DNA of 64,000 bases from Candidatus Pacearchaeota archaeon. GTDB lineage: Archaea > Nanobdellota > Nanobdellia > UBA10117 > JABICX01. Under the pieces are notes generated by a model, which saw nothing but the letters and a program-made list of their open reading frames with translations, searched no databases and was not told the DNA's origin. The stretch spans positions 1 through 64,000 of the forward strand of contig JAFCGM010000003.1 in the NCBI GenBank assembly GCA_017608025.1, given 5' to 3'. Position 1 is the first letter of the stretch; the number at the start of each line of letters is the position of its first letter. Made by a program: the position numbers and the translations under genes. Below, piece by piece: positions 1 through 9,769 of this stretch.

Positions 1-556
1 TTCTGCAAGTTTTGAGCTCTTTTATTAAGTTATTTATTTGTGATTGTGTTGGTATTTTGATTAGTCCGCCAATTGCAACATTGAAAGGATGAACATCCCT
101 TCCTCCAATAACATTAACTATTTTGTTTCCGAGGCGCTTTAATTTCAATGCTCTTTGAACTTCTTTTTTGTATTTGTGGACTGCTTTCATTATTGAGTCA
201 ATTCCAAGGTAGTCTGGCAAAGCGAGAAAATAAAGGTGCATTGCATGGCTCTGAATGTGGCCGCCATACATTAAAACATCGCGAAGAATTTTTGTTTGTT
301 TTGAAACTTGAATTTTAAAAGCATCTTCAACTGCCTGAGTTGAGCAGATTGTGTGGGCTGGAGAGCAAATTCCGCAAATTCTTGAAACAATGTAAGGGAT
401 TTCTGTATAATCTTTTCCCTTTAAAAGACCTTCAAAATACCTACTTCCTTCAAATACATTAAGCTCTACTTTTCTGATTTTGTCTTTTTCAACTACAATA
501 TGCAGTTTTGCATGACCTTCTATTTTCGATATGCAATTTAGTTTTATTTCTGCCAT
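1..556 (-). CDS. NiFe hydrogenase large (alpha) subunit, N-terminal part, truncated by window edge
   Basis: Manual reverse-strand translation: MAEIKLNCISKIEGHAKLHIVVEKDKIRKVELNVFEGSRYFEGLLKGKDYTEIPYIVSRICGICSPAHTICSTQAVEDAF...; RICGICSPAHT is the N-terminal NiFe-ligand motif. Confidence 0.93.
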   Translation of the reverse strand, partial: MAEIKLNCISKIEGHAKLHIVVEKDKIRKVELNVFEGSRYFEGLLKGKDYTEIPYIVSRICGICSPAHTICSTQAVEDAFKIQVSKQTKILRDVLMYGGHIQSHAMHLYFLALPDYLGIDSIMKAVHKYKKEVQRALKLKRLGNKIVNVIGGRDVHPFNVAIGGLIKIPTQSQINNLIKELKTCR

Positions 557-623
557 TGTCTTTCTCCTGAAAAAACCCGCTAGGGTTGCATATACTTTTC
601 GCTTAATGCAACATATCTTTTTA

Positions 624-1094
624 TTATTTTCTCCATTTTTTCAAAAATCCTTTTAGTTCTGATTCAATTTGCTTTTTCTGAATTGGGCATCCAGAAATTT
701 CTTTGTCAACTTTTATGAAATTTTTTAGAGGCTGAGCATCTATTGAGTCATAAAGCATTTTTTGGTTGAAAACATATTTTTTCTTGCCTTCCTTGCCAAG
801 AATATTTGCCATTGCAGGAACTCCGCCAGTTGTAGCGCAAGCTCCAATTGCAATAAGATACTGTGATTTCTTCCTTATTTTCTTTAATTTCCGAACTTCT
901 CTTTTTGTTGTAATTGCGCCTTCAACAATTGCAAGGTCAAATTTTGATTCGCGGTTTTTTTCTTTTAAAAGATGAAAATACTGAACATCATATTTTTTCA
1001 GGATGTCAAGTATTTTTTCAATGTAGAGAATTGTAAACTGGCATCCTTGGCAGCAGGTGAATGAGAATATTCCGAGAAGTGGTTTCTTAGCCAT
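624..1094 (-). CDS. NiFe hydrogenase small (delta-like) subunit, short form
   Basis: FSFTCCQGCQF..., IAIGACATTGGVPAMAN..., SGCPIQ: Cys motifs of the proximal 4Fe-4S cluster; upstream of the large subunit on the same strand. Confidence 0.88.
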   Translation of the reverse strand: MAKKPLLGIFSFTCCQGCQFTILYIEKILDILKKYDVQYFHLLKEKNRESKFDLAIVEGAITTKREVRKLKKIRKKSQYLIAIGACATTGGVPAMANILGKEGKKKYVFNQKMLYDSIDAQPLKNFIKVDKEISGCPIQKKQIESELKGFLKKWRK

Positions 1095-1152
1095 GCATAA
1101 ACAACAATGTTAGATTATAAAAAAGTAATGAAAAAATAAAAAATAAGTGCGC

Positions 1153-2250
1153 TTATGCGCACTGAGCTTCATTTGTTGAATCAGAAGCTGTATAGCCAAA
1201 TCCTGGTGAATAAGTTGTTGTTGAAAGTTCTGTTTCACATTCTGCTGGAACATCTTCAAATGCTGAGCAGATTGTTGCTAGGTATGCTGCCGGACTTCTT
1301 GAGCTTTGGACTTGCTGTCCATTTATTACAAGAGTAGGACTTCCACCAACTTTATATTTTTCATTTAAGTCTTTGTAAATGTTAAATGGAGGGAATCTTC
1401 CACTAATCCAAATAGATTTGTCATTAATTACATTGTCAATGTCATACTCTTCATTTATTTTATTTATACAGGAATCCAGCATTTCAGTGTCAATATCTGC
1501 TTTTGCAAGACATGGTTCAGCTTCTCCGCTGTTAAGGAAGCATTTTAAGTAAGGCAAGAATTTGTCATTCTGCTCTTTTTGTATGCAGTACTGCCTTACT
1601 TGCTCTTTAACTTCCTTTTCTCCATGCATTGCATAGTAAACAAACCGGATATTAAAGTCAATTTCATCTCCAAGAGCTTCAACTGCAGGAATTATTCCTT
1701 TTTCTGCCTGAGTTCCGTAAGGGCAGTGTGACATTACAAACAATTCAACTTTAGGTATTTCTGATTTTGGAATGTTTGTTTGAGTTTGCTGAGTTTCTGT
1801 TTGAGGAGTTTGTGTTTCTGCTTGCTCAACTTTAGATATATCATATCCAGATGGGAACAATATTCTACCATCTTTAGTAATATAAGATGTGAATTGCGTG
1901 TTTTCAGGCGCAAGAGTTAGGTTAAATTTGTAAACTCCGTTTGTTTCTTCAATATCTGTAATTTCTATATCTGACTGTCCGTTCAAAAGATAATTTTCAA
2001 TAAACTCTTCTGCTGTTTGGGCTGCGGCGTTTCCACTTATTGAGTTAACTCCACCTCCAAAATACAAGAATGCGTTTCCAACTAAGCTTAAAGTAAGGAG
2101 AACTGCCAAAGTAAGGAGTATGCTTTTGCTTCGAGAAATTCTAATTTTCGGAAAATTTATTTCAAGTCGAATCTTTTTCTTTTGTTTGGTATGTTCTTCT
2201 TCATTTTTTTTATTATTTTCTTCATGATTGTTTTTTTCATCTTCTTCCAT
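1153..2250 (-). CDS. Membrane-anchored DsbA/thioredoxin-fold protein
   Basis: N-terminal TM segment, then KVELFVMSHCPYGTQAEKGIIPAVEAL (CPYG active-site-like) and GGSPTLVINGQ cis-Pro loop. Confidence 0.75.
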   Translation of the reverse strand: MEEDEKNNHEENNKKNEEEHTKQKKKIRLEINFPKIRISRSKSILLTLAVLLTLSLVGNAFLYFGGGVNSISGNAAAQTAEEFIENYLLNGQSDIEITDIEETNGVYKFNLTLAPENTQFTSYITKDGRILFPSGYDISKVEQAETQTPQTETQQTQTNIPKSEIPKVELFVMSHCPYGTQAEKGIIPAVEALGDEIDFNIRFVYYAMHGEKEVKEQVRQYCIQKEQNDKFLPYLKCFLNSGEAEPCLAKADIDTEMLDSCINKINEEYDIDNVINDKSIWISGRFPPFNIYKDLNEKYKVGGSPTLVINGQQVQSSRSPAAYLATICSAFEDVPAECETELSTTTYSPGFGYTASDSTNEAQCA

Positions 2251-2369
2251 ATAAGCACACCTCTAGAATGCTATATTTGGTTTAATATCTTAAACTTTAA
2301 AAGAATTATGAAAAAAAACAGTGATTTTAAATAAAAAGAGTTTAAATACTTGGAATTTGAATTTATATT

Positions 2370-3014
2370 ATGGTGAAAATTGAAGATGTTAACATTACAT
2401 GGTTAGGGCATGCTGGATTTAAGATAAAAACCCCTTCAAACAAAATAATTTACATTGACCCTTATGTTATTAAAGATGAAAACATTGAAGCAGCAGACTA
2501 TATTCTAATAACTCATGACCACTATGACCATTTGTGCAAAGATACAATTAACAAATTGACAAAGCAAAATACTGAAATAATTGGAACACCTTCTTGCATA
2601 AGCAAAGCTGAAGGTAATTTACGAATTATGCCTAATGATGAAAAAAAGGTTTTTCCTGATTTTGAACTTTGGTCTGTTCCTGCATATAATCGGGAAAAGC
2701 AGTTTCATCCTCGCGGTTTTGTAAATGGGTATGTTCTTGTGTTTCCTACATTGACAATTTATCATGCAGGAGATACTGACTTTATTCCTGAAATGGAAAA
2801 ACTGAAAAAGTTTGACATTGACGTTGCACTTTTGCCTGTTGGAGGAACATATACAATGGATGTGCGGGAAGCAGTGAAAGCTGTAAGGGCAATAAAGCCA
2901 AAGAAAGTCTGGCCAATGCATTACGGAACAATTGAAGGAACTGAAGCTGACATAAACCAATTGAAACAGCTAATTAAAAACTACGAACTGAATGTAGAAG
3001 TGATAACTGAATAG
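2370..3014 (+). CDS. UPF0173-like metallo-beta-lactamase-fold hydrolase
   Basis: ITWLGHAGFKI, THDHYDHLCKDT, YHAGDTDFIPEM, PMHYGT motifs. Confidence 0.88.
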   Translation: MVKIEDVNITWLGHAGFKIKTPSNKIIYIDPYVIKDENIEAADYILITHDHYDHLCKDTINKLTKQNTEIIGTPSCISKAEGNLRIMPNDEKKVFPDFELWSVPAYNREKQFHPRGFVNGYVLVFPTLTIYHAGDTDFIPEMEKLKKFDIDVALLPVGGTYTMDVREAVKAVRAIKPKKVWPMHYGTIEGTEADINQLKQLIKNYELNVEVITE

Positions 3015-3017
3015 AAT

Positions 3018-3188
3018 AAAGAAGCACTTAAACTAAAATTAAAAGAATTGGAATTAATAGTTAATAAAGAAACTAAATTAGCACATTCAGGCATGTCCAA
3101 ATTTTATGTAGATATAAAAGCATATGGATATCCTGAGATTGTTCATGCAATAGGCAAACAGATATGGGACAGCATACCGAATTATTGA
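3018..3188 (+). pseudogene. Remnant of orotate phosphoribosyltransferase N-terminus (pyrE-like)
   Basis: Manual translation KEALKLKLKELELIVNKETKLAHSGMSKFYVDIKAYGYPEIVHAIGKQIWDSIPNY* resembles the OPRTase N-terminus (SGKKSxFYVDIKKAYGYPE); no ATG at the start, stops after ~57 codons, no PRPP-binding site. Confidence 0.6.
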
Positions 3189-4381
3189 ATAACTCCAAAA
3201 CCAATCAAGTGCCATCTGTTTCCAATTCGTCTTGAAAGTGCAACTTTTGTTCCTTTATGTGCACAGATCGGTCTTCTTAAGACAAGCCGTGAAATGCTGT
3301 TTTTTCCAACTGAAGTTACAATGCCAATTGTTGTTGATGTGCCAATTGAAACCATTAATGGTTCGCGCGTAATAAGGTTCTTAATTTTTATGTTTTCCTT
3401 GACTCCAATAACATTGTCAAAAAGGTTTGTTTTTAGTTCAATAGAATTATGCACTGGCGGCAGTTTTCCCTTTATTCCTGCTACGTTGCCGACAAGAGCA
3501 TCACCTTTTGTCATATTAGGATCAAGTGTTGTTGAAAATGCTATTGAACCGCCTGGACCTTTTTCATCTACAAAATTTGAGCCTACAACTATGCTTTTTA
3601 TTTCCGAAATTACCGGCTTCCAGGTTTCCTGATTTCTTTCTTCGATTTTTATTCCTGGTCGAAGTTCTATTTTGTCCCCTTTTCTGAATTTTCCAGAAAC
3701 AATTGCTCCGCCAATTACACCGCCAGAGATGTTTTTTATTTCTGTTCCTGGCTTGTTAATGTCAAAGCTTCGGGCAATGAGCATTTCAGGATCTTTTGAA
3801 GAATCTCTTTTTGGAGTTGGCATAAACTCCTCAATTGCTTCAAGCAGCAAATTAATATTAACTTTCTTTTGAGCAGAAATAGGAATTATTGGAACTTCAA
3901 ATCCAAGAGTTTCCGTAACAAAAGACTTAATCTGCTTGTAATTTTCCAAAGCATCTTTTTTTGTAACTAAGTCAATCTTGTTTTGAACAACTATGATTTT
4001 TTTAATTCCAAGAATTTTCAGAGCAGCCAAATGCTCTTGTGTTTGCGGTTGAGGGCAGGGCTCATTTGCTGAAATCAAAAGCAGAGCAGCATCAACAATT
4101 GCCGCACCGGAAATCATTACAGCCATAAGTGTTTCATGTCCTGGAGCATCAATAAGAGAAACCCTTCGAACAAGCGTTCCTTTTTTTTCTGTTGTAAATT
4201 TGTTTTTATTCTTGTAAATGTCAATATCAGCATAACCTAATTTAATTGTAATTCCTCGCTTTAATTCTTCAGAGTGAGTGTCCACCCACTTTCCAGAAAG
4301 TGCGGCAGTAAGCGTAGTCTTACCATGGTCTACATGACCTACCAAGCCAATGTTCATTTCAGGTAATACTGCTTTTGCCAT
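3182..4381 (-). CDS. eif2g: Translation initiation factor aIF2 subunit gamma
   Basis: NIGLVGHVDHGKTTLTAALSGKW, DAPGHE, VQNKID. Confidence 0.96.
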   Translation of the reverse strand: MAKAVLPEMNIGLVGHVDHGKTTLTAALSGKWVDTHSEELKRGITIKLGYADIDIYKNKNKFTTEKKGTLVRRVSLIDAPGHETLMAVMISGAAIVDAALLLISANEPCPQPQTQEHLAALKILGIKKIIVVQNKIDLVTKKDALENYKQIKSFVTETLGFEVPIIPISAQKKVNINLLLEAIEEFMPTPKRDSSKDPEMLIARSFDINKPGTEIKNISGGVIGGAIVSGKFRKGDKIELRPGIKIEERNQETWKPVISEIKSIVVGSNFVDEKGPGGSIAFSTTLDPNMTKGDALVGNVAGIKGKLPPVHNSIELKTNLFDNVIGVKENIKIKNLITREPLMVSIGTSTTIGIVTSVGKNSISRLVLRRPICAHKGTKVALSRRIGNRWHLIGFGVIQ

Positions 4382-4427
4382 TTTGAAATGTTAAAAATAT
4401 GCCTTTAAAAGAGTTTGGATATGAGCT

Positions 4428-4880
4428 TTATTTATTCATCAATATGCTTTTTAGGTCTATTGCAAATTGAAAGTATTTTTCTCTTTGTCTTTTATGAAGT
4501 GATGCTGTTCCGCGATTAGCTAACTGATATGTTAATACTGGCGTGTTTGCAGACTTCTCTATCCAAATTTCGTGATTTGAATATTTCTTAATATATTCTT
4601 CTATGCTAATATTTTTAAAATCAATAATAATTTCTTCTTGACCATAATCATCCCATAAATATGTTCTATGCCCTACATCATCAAATATTTTATCTGCTAG
4701 TTCTGTTATTTCCTCTAAATCCAGATTTAATTTTGTTTTTGATTCTATGTGTTTTAGTGCAACATCCATAATTCTAATGTGTAGTCGTTCAATACCCCTG
4801 TAATCTGTTAATTGGGGAACTTTCTTTGGCCCAAATGGAGGAAATTCTTTCTCAAACATTTCTCTAAGTAAATTAACCAT
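4428..4880 (-). CDS. Hypothetical protein
   Basis: 150-aa ORF. Confidence 0.5.
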   Translation of the reverse strand: MVNLLREMFEKEFPPFGPKKVPQLTDYRGIERLHIRIMDVALKHIESKTKLNLDLEEITELADKIFDDVGHRTYLWDDYGQEEIIIDFKNISIEEYIKKYSNHEIWIEKSANTPVLTYQLANRGTASLHKRQREKYFQFAIDLKSILMNK

Positions 4881-4881
4881 T

Positions 4882-5406
4882 TTATACTAACGTCTTCCAG
4901 TTTTCCTTGTAATATACATATCTTTCATCAAAAACATGTTTTGGAGTAATTTCAACCCCAAGCTCATCCATTTTCTTTTTTAAGAAATCTCTTACATTAT
5001 CAGTGTTTTCTTCATCACTAACTTGCTCAAGTTCAATAATATATCCATACCCTTTTGTATGGTCAAGACAAACCTTAATTCCATTCCAGTCAAACTCTTT
5101 CCGATGCCTGAACCATTTTATCTCAATACTGTATCCCAGCGCAGAAAACAATAGCTCTAATTTGTCAAAATCCTCTTTTGGCAGTTTCACTTCAATTTCT
5201 TCCCGTGCATCTTCGTGAATCAAACCTTTTTTCAGCCAAATCTTAGAGCAGTCATCTGCTTTCTGAATCCTTAAATCCTGTTCAGAGTCAAAATAGTGTG
5301 TCTCCTGATTAACATCCCTAATTAAATCAGAACTGCTCATAAAAAAGTCCATCAGCTCTTTGTATTTCTTTTCAGAAATAAAGCTCCGAATCTCCACTTC
5401 TATCAT
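4882..5406 (-). CDS. CYTH-domain protein (adenylyl cyclase class IV/ThTPase-like)
   Basis: N-terminal MIEVEIRSFI, EEIEVKLPKEDF..., VCLDHTKGYGYIIELEQ. Confidence 0.7.
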   Translation of the reverse strand: MIEVEIRSFISEKKYKELMDFFMSSSDLIRDVNQETHYFDSEQDLRIQKADDCSKIWLKKGLIHEDAREEIEVKLPKEDFDKLELLFSALGYSIEIKWFRHRKEFDWNGIKVCLDHTKGYGYIIELEQVSDEENTDNVRDFLKKKMDELGVEITPKHVFDERYVYYKENWKTLV

Positions 5407-5474
5407 AAAACTAACTAAAAATCTAGAATATAAAAGAATTTGTATAGCGAATTTCTTAAATTTTTTAGAAAAAA

Positions 5475-5651
5475 TTAGGCTACTGCCTTCTTTTCTTTTC
5501 TTTTGATTCTAAAGTGCTTGTTGCCGCACTTTTTGCAGATTAGCTTTCCAGTTCTTACCTTAGATATGTCTGCTTTGTTAATTGTCTTGCATTTCCTGCA
5601 TACCCATTTCCGGTGAAATAATCTTGCTTCAGCTTCTGGTATTCTTGCCAT
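5475..5651 (-). CDS. 50S ribosomal protein L40e
   Basis: Not in ORF track. Manual translation MARIPEAEARLFHRKWVCRKCKTINKADISKVRTGKLICKKCGNKHFRIKRKEKKAVA*; four-Cys zinc ribbon. Confidence 0.9.
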   Translation of the reverse strand: MARIPEAEARLFHRKWVCRKCKTINKADISKVRTGKLICKKCGNKHFRIKRKEKKAVA

Positions 5652-5693
5652 TTTGATTATCTAAAAACCTTATTTTGTAGTTTTTAAGTCTTT

Positions 5694-6086
5694 TTATTTT
5701 ACTTGCTTGAGAATTTTTTCTCCCATAATGTCCCAGTAAACTATATTGCTACCTTCCTTGACTTCTCCTTTAAGTTCATCAGGAACATCAATACTAAATG
5801 TTTCATAGGTTTCAGAATCCATTATCTGAGCTGAATTTCCTGAAACAGACAAAACCTGAGCGTCTTTCTTGTCAATTATAGGAACTTGGACTTTTTCGTG
5901 ACCAGTAATTATAACTTGCTTTTTTGAGTTTCCAATAATTGTGGTTGCTTCTACTCGATACTTTGCGTGACCGTGCTTTCCTGGTGCAGACCTTTGCATT
6001 TTTTTGATTACACATGCTTCCCCGTCAAGAACAATATATCGTCCTTCTTTGAGTTTTGAAATTTCTTCATTAATAATTCCTGCCAT
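5694..6086 (-). CDS. Translation initiation factor aIF5A
   Basis: RSAPGKHGHAKYRVEATTI hypusination loop. Confidence 0.93.
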   Translation of the reverse strand: MAGIINEEISKLKEGRYIVLDGEACVIKKMQRSAPGKHGHAKYRVEATTIIGNSKKQVIITGHEKVQVPIIDKKDAQVLSVSGNSAQIMDSETYETFSIDVPDELKGEVKEGSNIVYWDIMGEKILKQVK

Positions 6087-6199
6087 AATATCACCGAAGT
6101 AATAATTAAGAATAGTTTCTTGGTTTTAAAAAGTTTACCTTATTTTTCTAAATACTTTTCTATTAAAATTCAACAAATTAAACAAAAACTTTATTGTAT

Positions 6200-6559
6200 T
6201 TAAGAATAAGAGTTTATGCTGTTTTTGTATTCTGGCACTTGGTCAATTCTTGTTCCTGAACGGACATCTCTTTCTGTTTCCAAATCATATGTTGTTCGGC
6301 CATAATGAGCTTGATATATATGACCTGCTTCATGGTTTATTATCTGGTCTTTTTTCTCATACCACATTGCCTTATAGTTTAGCGTAATTGTGTTTTCAAA
6401 TGGCTTGGCAAAAGCCAAAACTCTTGAATTTCTGCCAAGTGAAAAAGAATAAGTGTCATTAGAAATTTTGGGCGGCGCTGAATACAATGAGTATTGAATG
6501 TTTGAATTACTGCTGGAGTTTTCAGCAAGAAGCTTTTTTTCAAGAGATTCAATTTTCAT
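6200..6559 (-). CDS. Small putative zinc metalloprotease-like protein
   Basis: 119 aa with INHEAGHIYQAHYG (HExxH-type). Confidence 0.4.
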   Translation of the reverse strand: MKIESLEKKLLAENSSSNSNIQYSLYSAPPKISNDTYSFSLGRNSRVLAFAKPFENTITLNYKAMWYEKKDQIINHEAGHIYQAHYGRTTYDLETERDVRSGTRIDQVPEYKNSINSYS

Positions 6560-6606
6560 ATGCTAATTTTAAGAAGAAAGTTTATAAGAATTTTGAAATT
6601 TCAGAA

Positions 6607-6807
6607 CTATTTTTTCAAAGCAAGATTTATGTCTTCTTCTCTTACTGTTTTTCGTCCGGCATGCTTTGAGAACATTACTGCTTTTTTTCCAAGGTCTTTA
6701 GCAAGCTTTTCAAGCTCCTTTCTAAGGGCGTTTTTAGCAGAATCAGAAACTCTTTTTGCACCTGCTTTTTTCAAAAGCTTTTCCATGGAAGAAAGGGAAA
6801 TGTCCAT
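6607..6807 (-). CDS. Archaeal histone
   Basis: 66 aa; KRVSDSAKNALRKELEKLAKDLGKKAVMFSKHAGRKTVREEDINLALKK. Confidence 0.95.
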   Translation of the reverse strand: MDISLSSMEKLLKKAGAKRVSDSAKNALRKELEKLAKDLGKKAVMFSKHAGRKTVREEDINLALKK

Positions 6808-6906
6808 ATTATATACTGTAGTATATAGTATTTAAAGATTTAGATAATAAAAAAATAAAAATAAAAAACAGAATTTTTTGAGAATTAATTTAATAATTTG
6901 CTCAAA

Positions 6907-7134
6907 TTACTCTTCAGCTTCGTCGTCTTCAGAATCAGAACTTTCTGATCTTTTTACATTAACTGCTTTAAGACCTCTGTCTCCTTTTTCACCATCAAAA
7001 GTTACAGAGTCATTTTCATTCAAACGAGTTCCTTCTTTAAGTGCGCTCATATGAACGAAATAATCTTTTCCATCATCTCCAGCTATAAATCCATAGCCGT
7101 TTCTTTCACTAAAAAACTTTACTTTTCCTTTCAT
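6907..7134 (-). CDS. Cold-shock domain protein with acidic C-terminal tail
   Basis: [32 protein letters not shown]...; tail [13 protein letters not shown]. Confidence 0.93.
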   Translation of the reverse strand: MKGKVKFFSERNGYGFIAGDDGKDYFVHMSALKEGTRLNENDSVTFDGEKGDRGLKAVNVKRSESSDSEDDEAEE

Positions 7135-7195
7135 TTTACTTACCTGGGCTTTTGCCCATAGAAATCTTGTTTGTTGGGTTTTTAAAGGCTTCTAT

Positions 7196-7513
7196 TTAAG
7201 AAATGCAGCTTCCTGGCCTATATCCAAGGGATTCTGCTTCTTGAGTTGAATCAAAACACAATCGATTTTCTGGCAAAATAGCAAGGGCATAATTGCAGTC
7301 GCATTCATGATAGACATTTGAATTTGCTGAGCCAATATATTTTGCTGAATTTGGACAACCCAATTTCTGGCAAGAAACAAGTTTATCCTCTTTAACACTA
7401 ATAATTCCTGTGTCGCGGAGAGCGTCAGCAACAAAGAAAATTCCAATTACAAAGCCGATAATTAGCAAAGTAAAAACTGCAGTTATTATCTTGAGTTTTT
7501 TTGCTTTTCTCAT
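7196..7513 (-). CDS. Small membrane-anchored hypothetical protein
   Basis: N-terminal TM segment then Cys-containing region. Confidence 0.5.
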   Translation of the reverse strand: MRKAKKLKIITAVFTLLIIGFVIGIFFVADALRDTGIISVKEDKLVSCQKLGCPNSAKYIGSANSNVYHECDCNYALAILPENRLCFDSTQEAESLGYRPGSCIS

Positions 7514-7734
7514 CTCATTCTTGGTCCTGTTTTCACTCTTACAAGAAGCTTAACTATTTTTGAATATCCAGCAAGTGCAAGGCCAACAATAATCATAACA
7601 AGATATACCCACCATTTTGAAACTGCGTCAAGAATAAGCAAGTCATAAAGCCATTTTCCAGAGCCAATAAAAAGAAAAATAAGTCCTAAAACCTGAATTA
7701 TTATATTCTGATTTTTAATAAGCAATTTAGTCAT
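7510..7734 (-). CDS. Small two-TM hypothetical membrane protein
   Basis: 74 aa, two hydrophobic segments, overlaps next gene by 4 nt. Confidence 0.5.
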   Translation of the reverse strand: MTKLLIKNQNIIIQVLGLIFLFIGSGKWLYDLLILDAVSKWWVYLVMIIVGLALAGYSKIVKLLVRVKTGPRMR

Positions 7735-7865
7735 AACTAAAATTAGTTTTTCAAAAATAAAAGAGTTTTGGAAACTTACAAAAGCAAATTAAAAATCCCG
7801 ATATGTGAATATAACAAAATAATTAAAAGTATTTTTAAATTTTTAATTTTTAAATTAGAACTGCA

Positions 7866-8174
7866 ATGAAAAAAGCATTAATTTTTGTTTTTGTTGCTTT
7901 GTTGCTAATTGCGCCTGTTTGGCAGCATCTCAAGCAGACACAAGTTGATATTTGGTAAAGTCAAACAACAGAATTTTGAGAGCAATGTTCAGTGTTGAGC
8001 ACAGCTTTGGAAATGGATTTACTGCAGAGCTGACTGACGGACAGGTAAATGCACTTGAAAAGTTAGGATTCGCACGAGAGGATGTGCTGATTTACGAAAT
8101 TCGGAGCACCAGGCGTTCATGTTGAGTTAACATACAAAGATGGATGCTATATTTACTATGATGGCTGCCAGTGA
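7866..8174 (+). pseudogene. Frame-disrupted secreted small protein resembling a subtilase propeptide (I9-like)
   Basis: MKKALIFVFVALLLIAPVW... then, in other frames, YLVKSNNRILRAMFSVEHSFGNGFTAELTDGQVNALEKLGFAREDVLIYEI and FGAPGVHVELTYKDGCYIYYDGCQ*. Confidence 0.5.
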
Positions 8175-8232
8175 CAGTTTAATTTTTTTATTTTTCAAAG
8201 GTTTTTTAAGATTTTGCTATTTTATGAAATAA

Positions 8233-8616
8233 ATGAAAGAACTATATGAATACTATCATTCAGATGAACTTAATTCCAAAAACACAATGTGTCCTAAATT
8301 CATGAGAAAATTAGAACTTCCAGATAGAGCAGAAGAATATCGAAATGCAGAATTTGGAATTCCATATAATAATATAACTAATTCTGGTTCAATTCTAACG
8401 ATTGTTATAGAAAAAAAAGACGAACAAAACAAAGGATTAGCGATTTTAATTCCCGGATTTCTTAAGACAAGAAGCGGATATAAAGATTATATACCTGTTT
8501 CTCTAGTTGAATGCATAGCTCCAGAAGACAAACCTGCAGTTGAAGAACTAGTAAAAAGCCATTTAACGCAAGTCTATGGAGAAGAAATTAGAGATAAACC
8601 TCTTAGATTTTGGTAA
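8233..8616 (+). CDS. Hypothetical protein
   Basis: 127-aa ORF. Confidence 0.5.
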   Translation: MKELYEYYHSDELNSKNTMCPKFMRKLELPDRAEEYRNAEFGIPYNNITNSGSILTIVIEKKDEQNKGLAILIPGFLKTRSGYKDYIPVSLVECIAPEDKPAVEELVKSHLTQVYGEEIRDKPLRFW

Positions 8617-8626
8617 TTTTAAGCAC

Positions 8627-9589
8627 TTACTCTAAAAACAAATTATCGCCTTCATAGTTCCATTGCTTTAATGAAAAATCATCTGTTTCAGTCTCAGCTT
8701 TCAAACGCAAATCATACTCAACCTTGGAATCTATTTCATCAGCATGATGCAACGCCTTTGCTTCTGCGAATTGAGGCCTTACTGAAGCTCTGAACTCAAA
8801 AGTTCCGTGATGAGATAAAATCATGTGCAGTAATTTTAATCTAAGTATTTCAGGAAAGTTTGGTATTTTGCTGATTTTTTCATTGATTTTGTTTTGACCA
8901 ATTACAATATGCCCTATAAGCATTCCTTCTCTAGTCATGTTAATGTTTGAAGTAAGTTCAAATTGGTTAATTTTCCCGATGTCATGAAGAATTGCGCCAG
9001 TTATAAGCAGGTCTTTGTCAAGCGAAGGATATATTTCTATAACTCTGTCGCATATTTTAACTACATTAAGAGTGTGCTCCAGCAAACCGCCAATGCAGTT
9101 CTGATGCCGATTCATAGCTGCGGGTATTTTTTTGAATTCAATAGCAAAAGATTCGTCATCAAAAAAAGAATTTAGCAGCTTTTTAAGAAATTCATTTTCA
9201 ATTAAGGAAATTCTTTGCTTTAATTCATTAAACATTTCATCTATGTTTTTGTCTGTTTTTCTTATGAAATCAGTTAATGAATACTCACTTTCTTCTGCTT
9301 TTATGATAAAACCATCTTGAGGAGATATGCTTATTTCTTTTCTGTTTTTATACTCAGAAACTGTGCCTTTGATTTTCACAACATCATTTTTCTTTAAGGA
9401 ATTAAACACCAAATTAACATCTTCTCTGCGCTCTCCGCCCCAATACTTAACCCCAATTTCTCCAGTAGAATCAGAAATAGTAAATGACATCATATAGCCT
9501 TTGGAATATTTCCGAACTTCATGCTTGACTCTTAAAGAAAAAATTCCCTCTGCAACTTCCCCAACTTTTAAATCCTTGATAAAAACCAT
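8627..9589 (-). CDS. OB-fold plus HD-domain protein, YhaM-like 3'-5' exoribonuclease family
   Basis: N-terminal OB (FTISDSTGEIGVKYWGG), HTLNVVKICDRV, GAILHDIGKINQF, SHHGTFEFRASVRPQFAEAKALHHADEIDSKV. Confidence 0.8.
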   Translation of the reverse strand: MVFIKDLKVGEVAEGIFSLRVKHEVRKYSKGYMMSFTISDSTGEIGVKYWGGERREDVNLVFNSLKKNDVVKIKGTVSEYKNRKEISISPQDGFIIKAEESEYSLTDFIRKTDKNIDEMFNELKQRISLIENEFLKKLLNSFFDDESFAIEFKKIPAAMNRHQNCIGGLLEHTLNVVKICDRVIEIYPSLDKDLLITGAILHDIGKINQFELTSNINMTREGMLIGHIVIGQNKINEKISKIPNFPEILRLKLLHMILSHHGTFEFRASVRPQFAEAKALHHADEIDSKVEYDLRLKAETETDDFSLKQWNYEGDNLFLE

Positions 9590-9769
9590 TGTTATTTAAT
9601 TTCATTTTGAAAATTTATAAGCATTTGTTCAGTTAACAAATATTAAAGATAATAGACATTAAACAACTCTGCGTAAACCCTTTAATAAATAATTTGTATA
9701 TTTTAAGATGGAAGTAAGCGAAGAAATGTTACTTTAATAAGAAAAAGGTGAGTCCAGTTAAAATTAAAT

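Noticed and set aside
586-612. GTTGCAT...ATGCAAC inverted repeat between hydrogenase genes as a mobile element
   Set aside because: Lacks the family core and any adjacent duplication; could be an intergenic RNA hairpin, left unassigned.
766-975. Plus-strand ORF inside the hydrogenase small subunit, and most other antisense ORFs in the track
   Set aside because: Fully antisense to well-supported genes, no recognisable domain, composition typical of reverse-complement shadow ORFs.
6907-7134. Archaeal cold-shock protein as a novelty
   Set aside because: Canonical CspA-like sequence; such proteins are known in several archaeal lineages.
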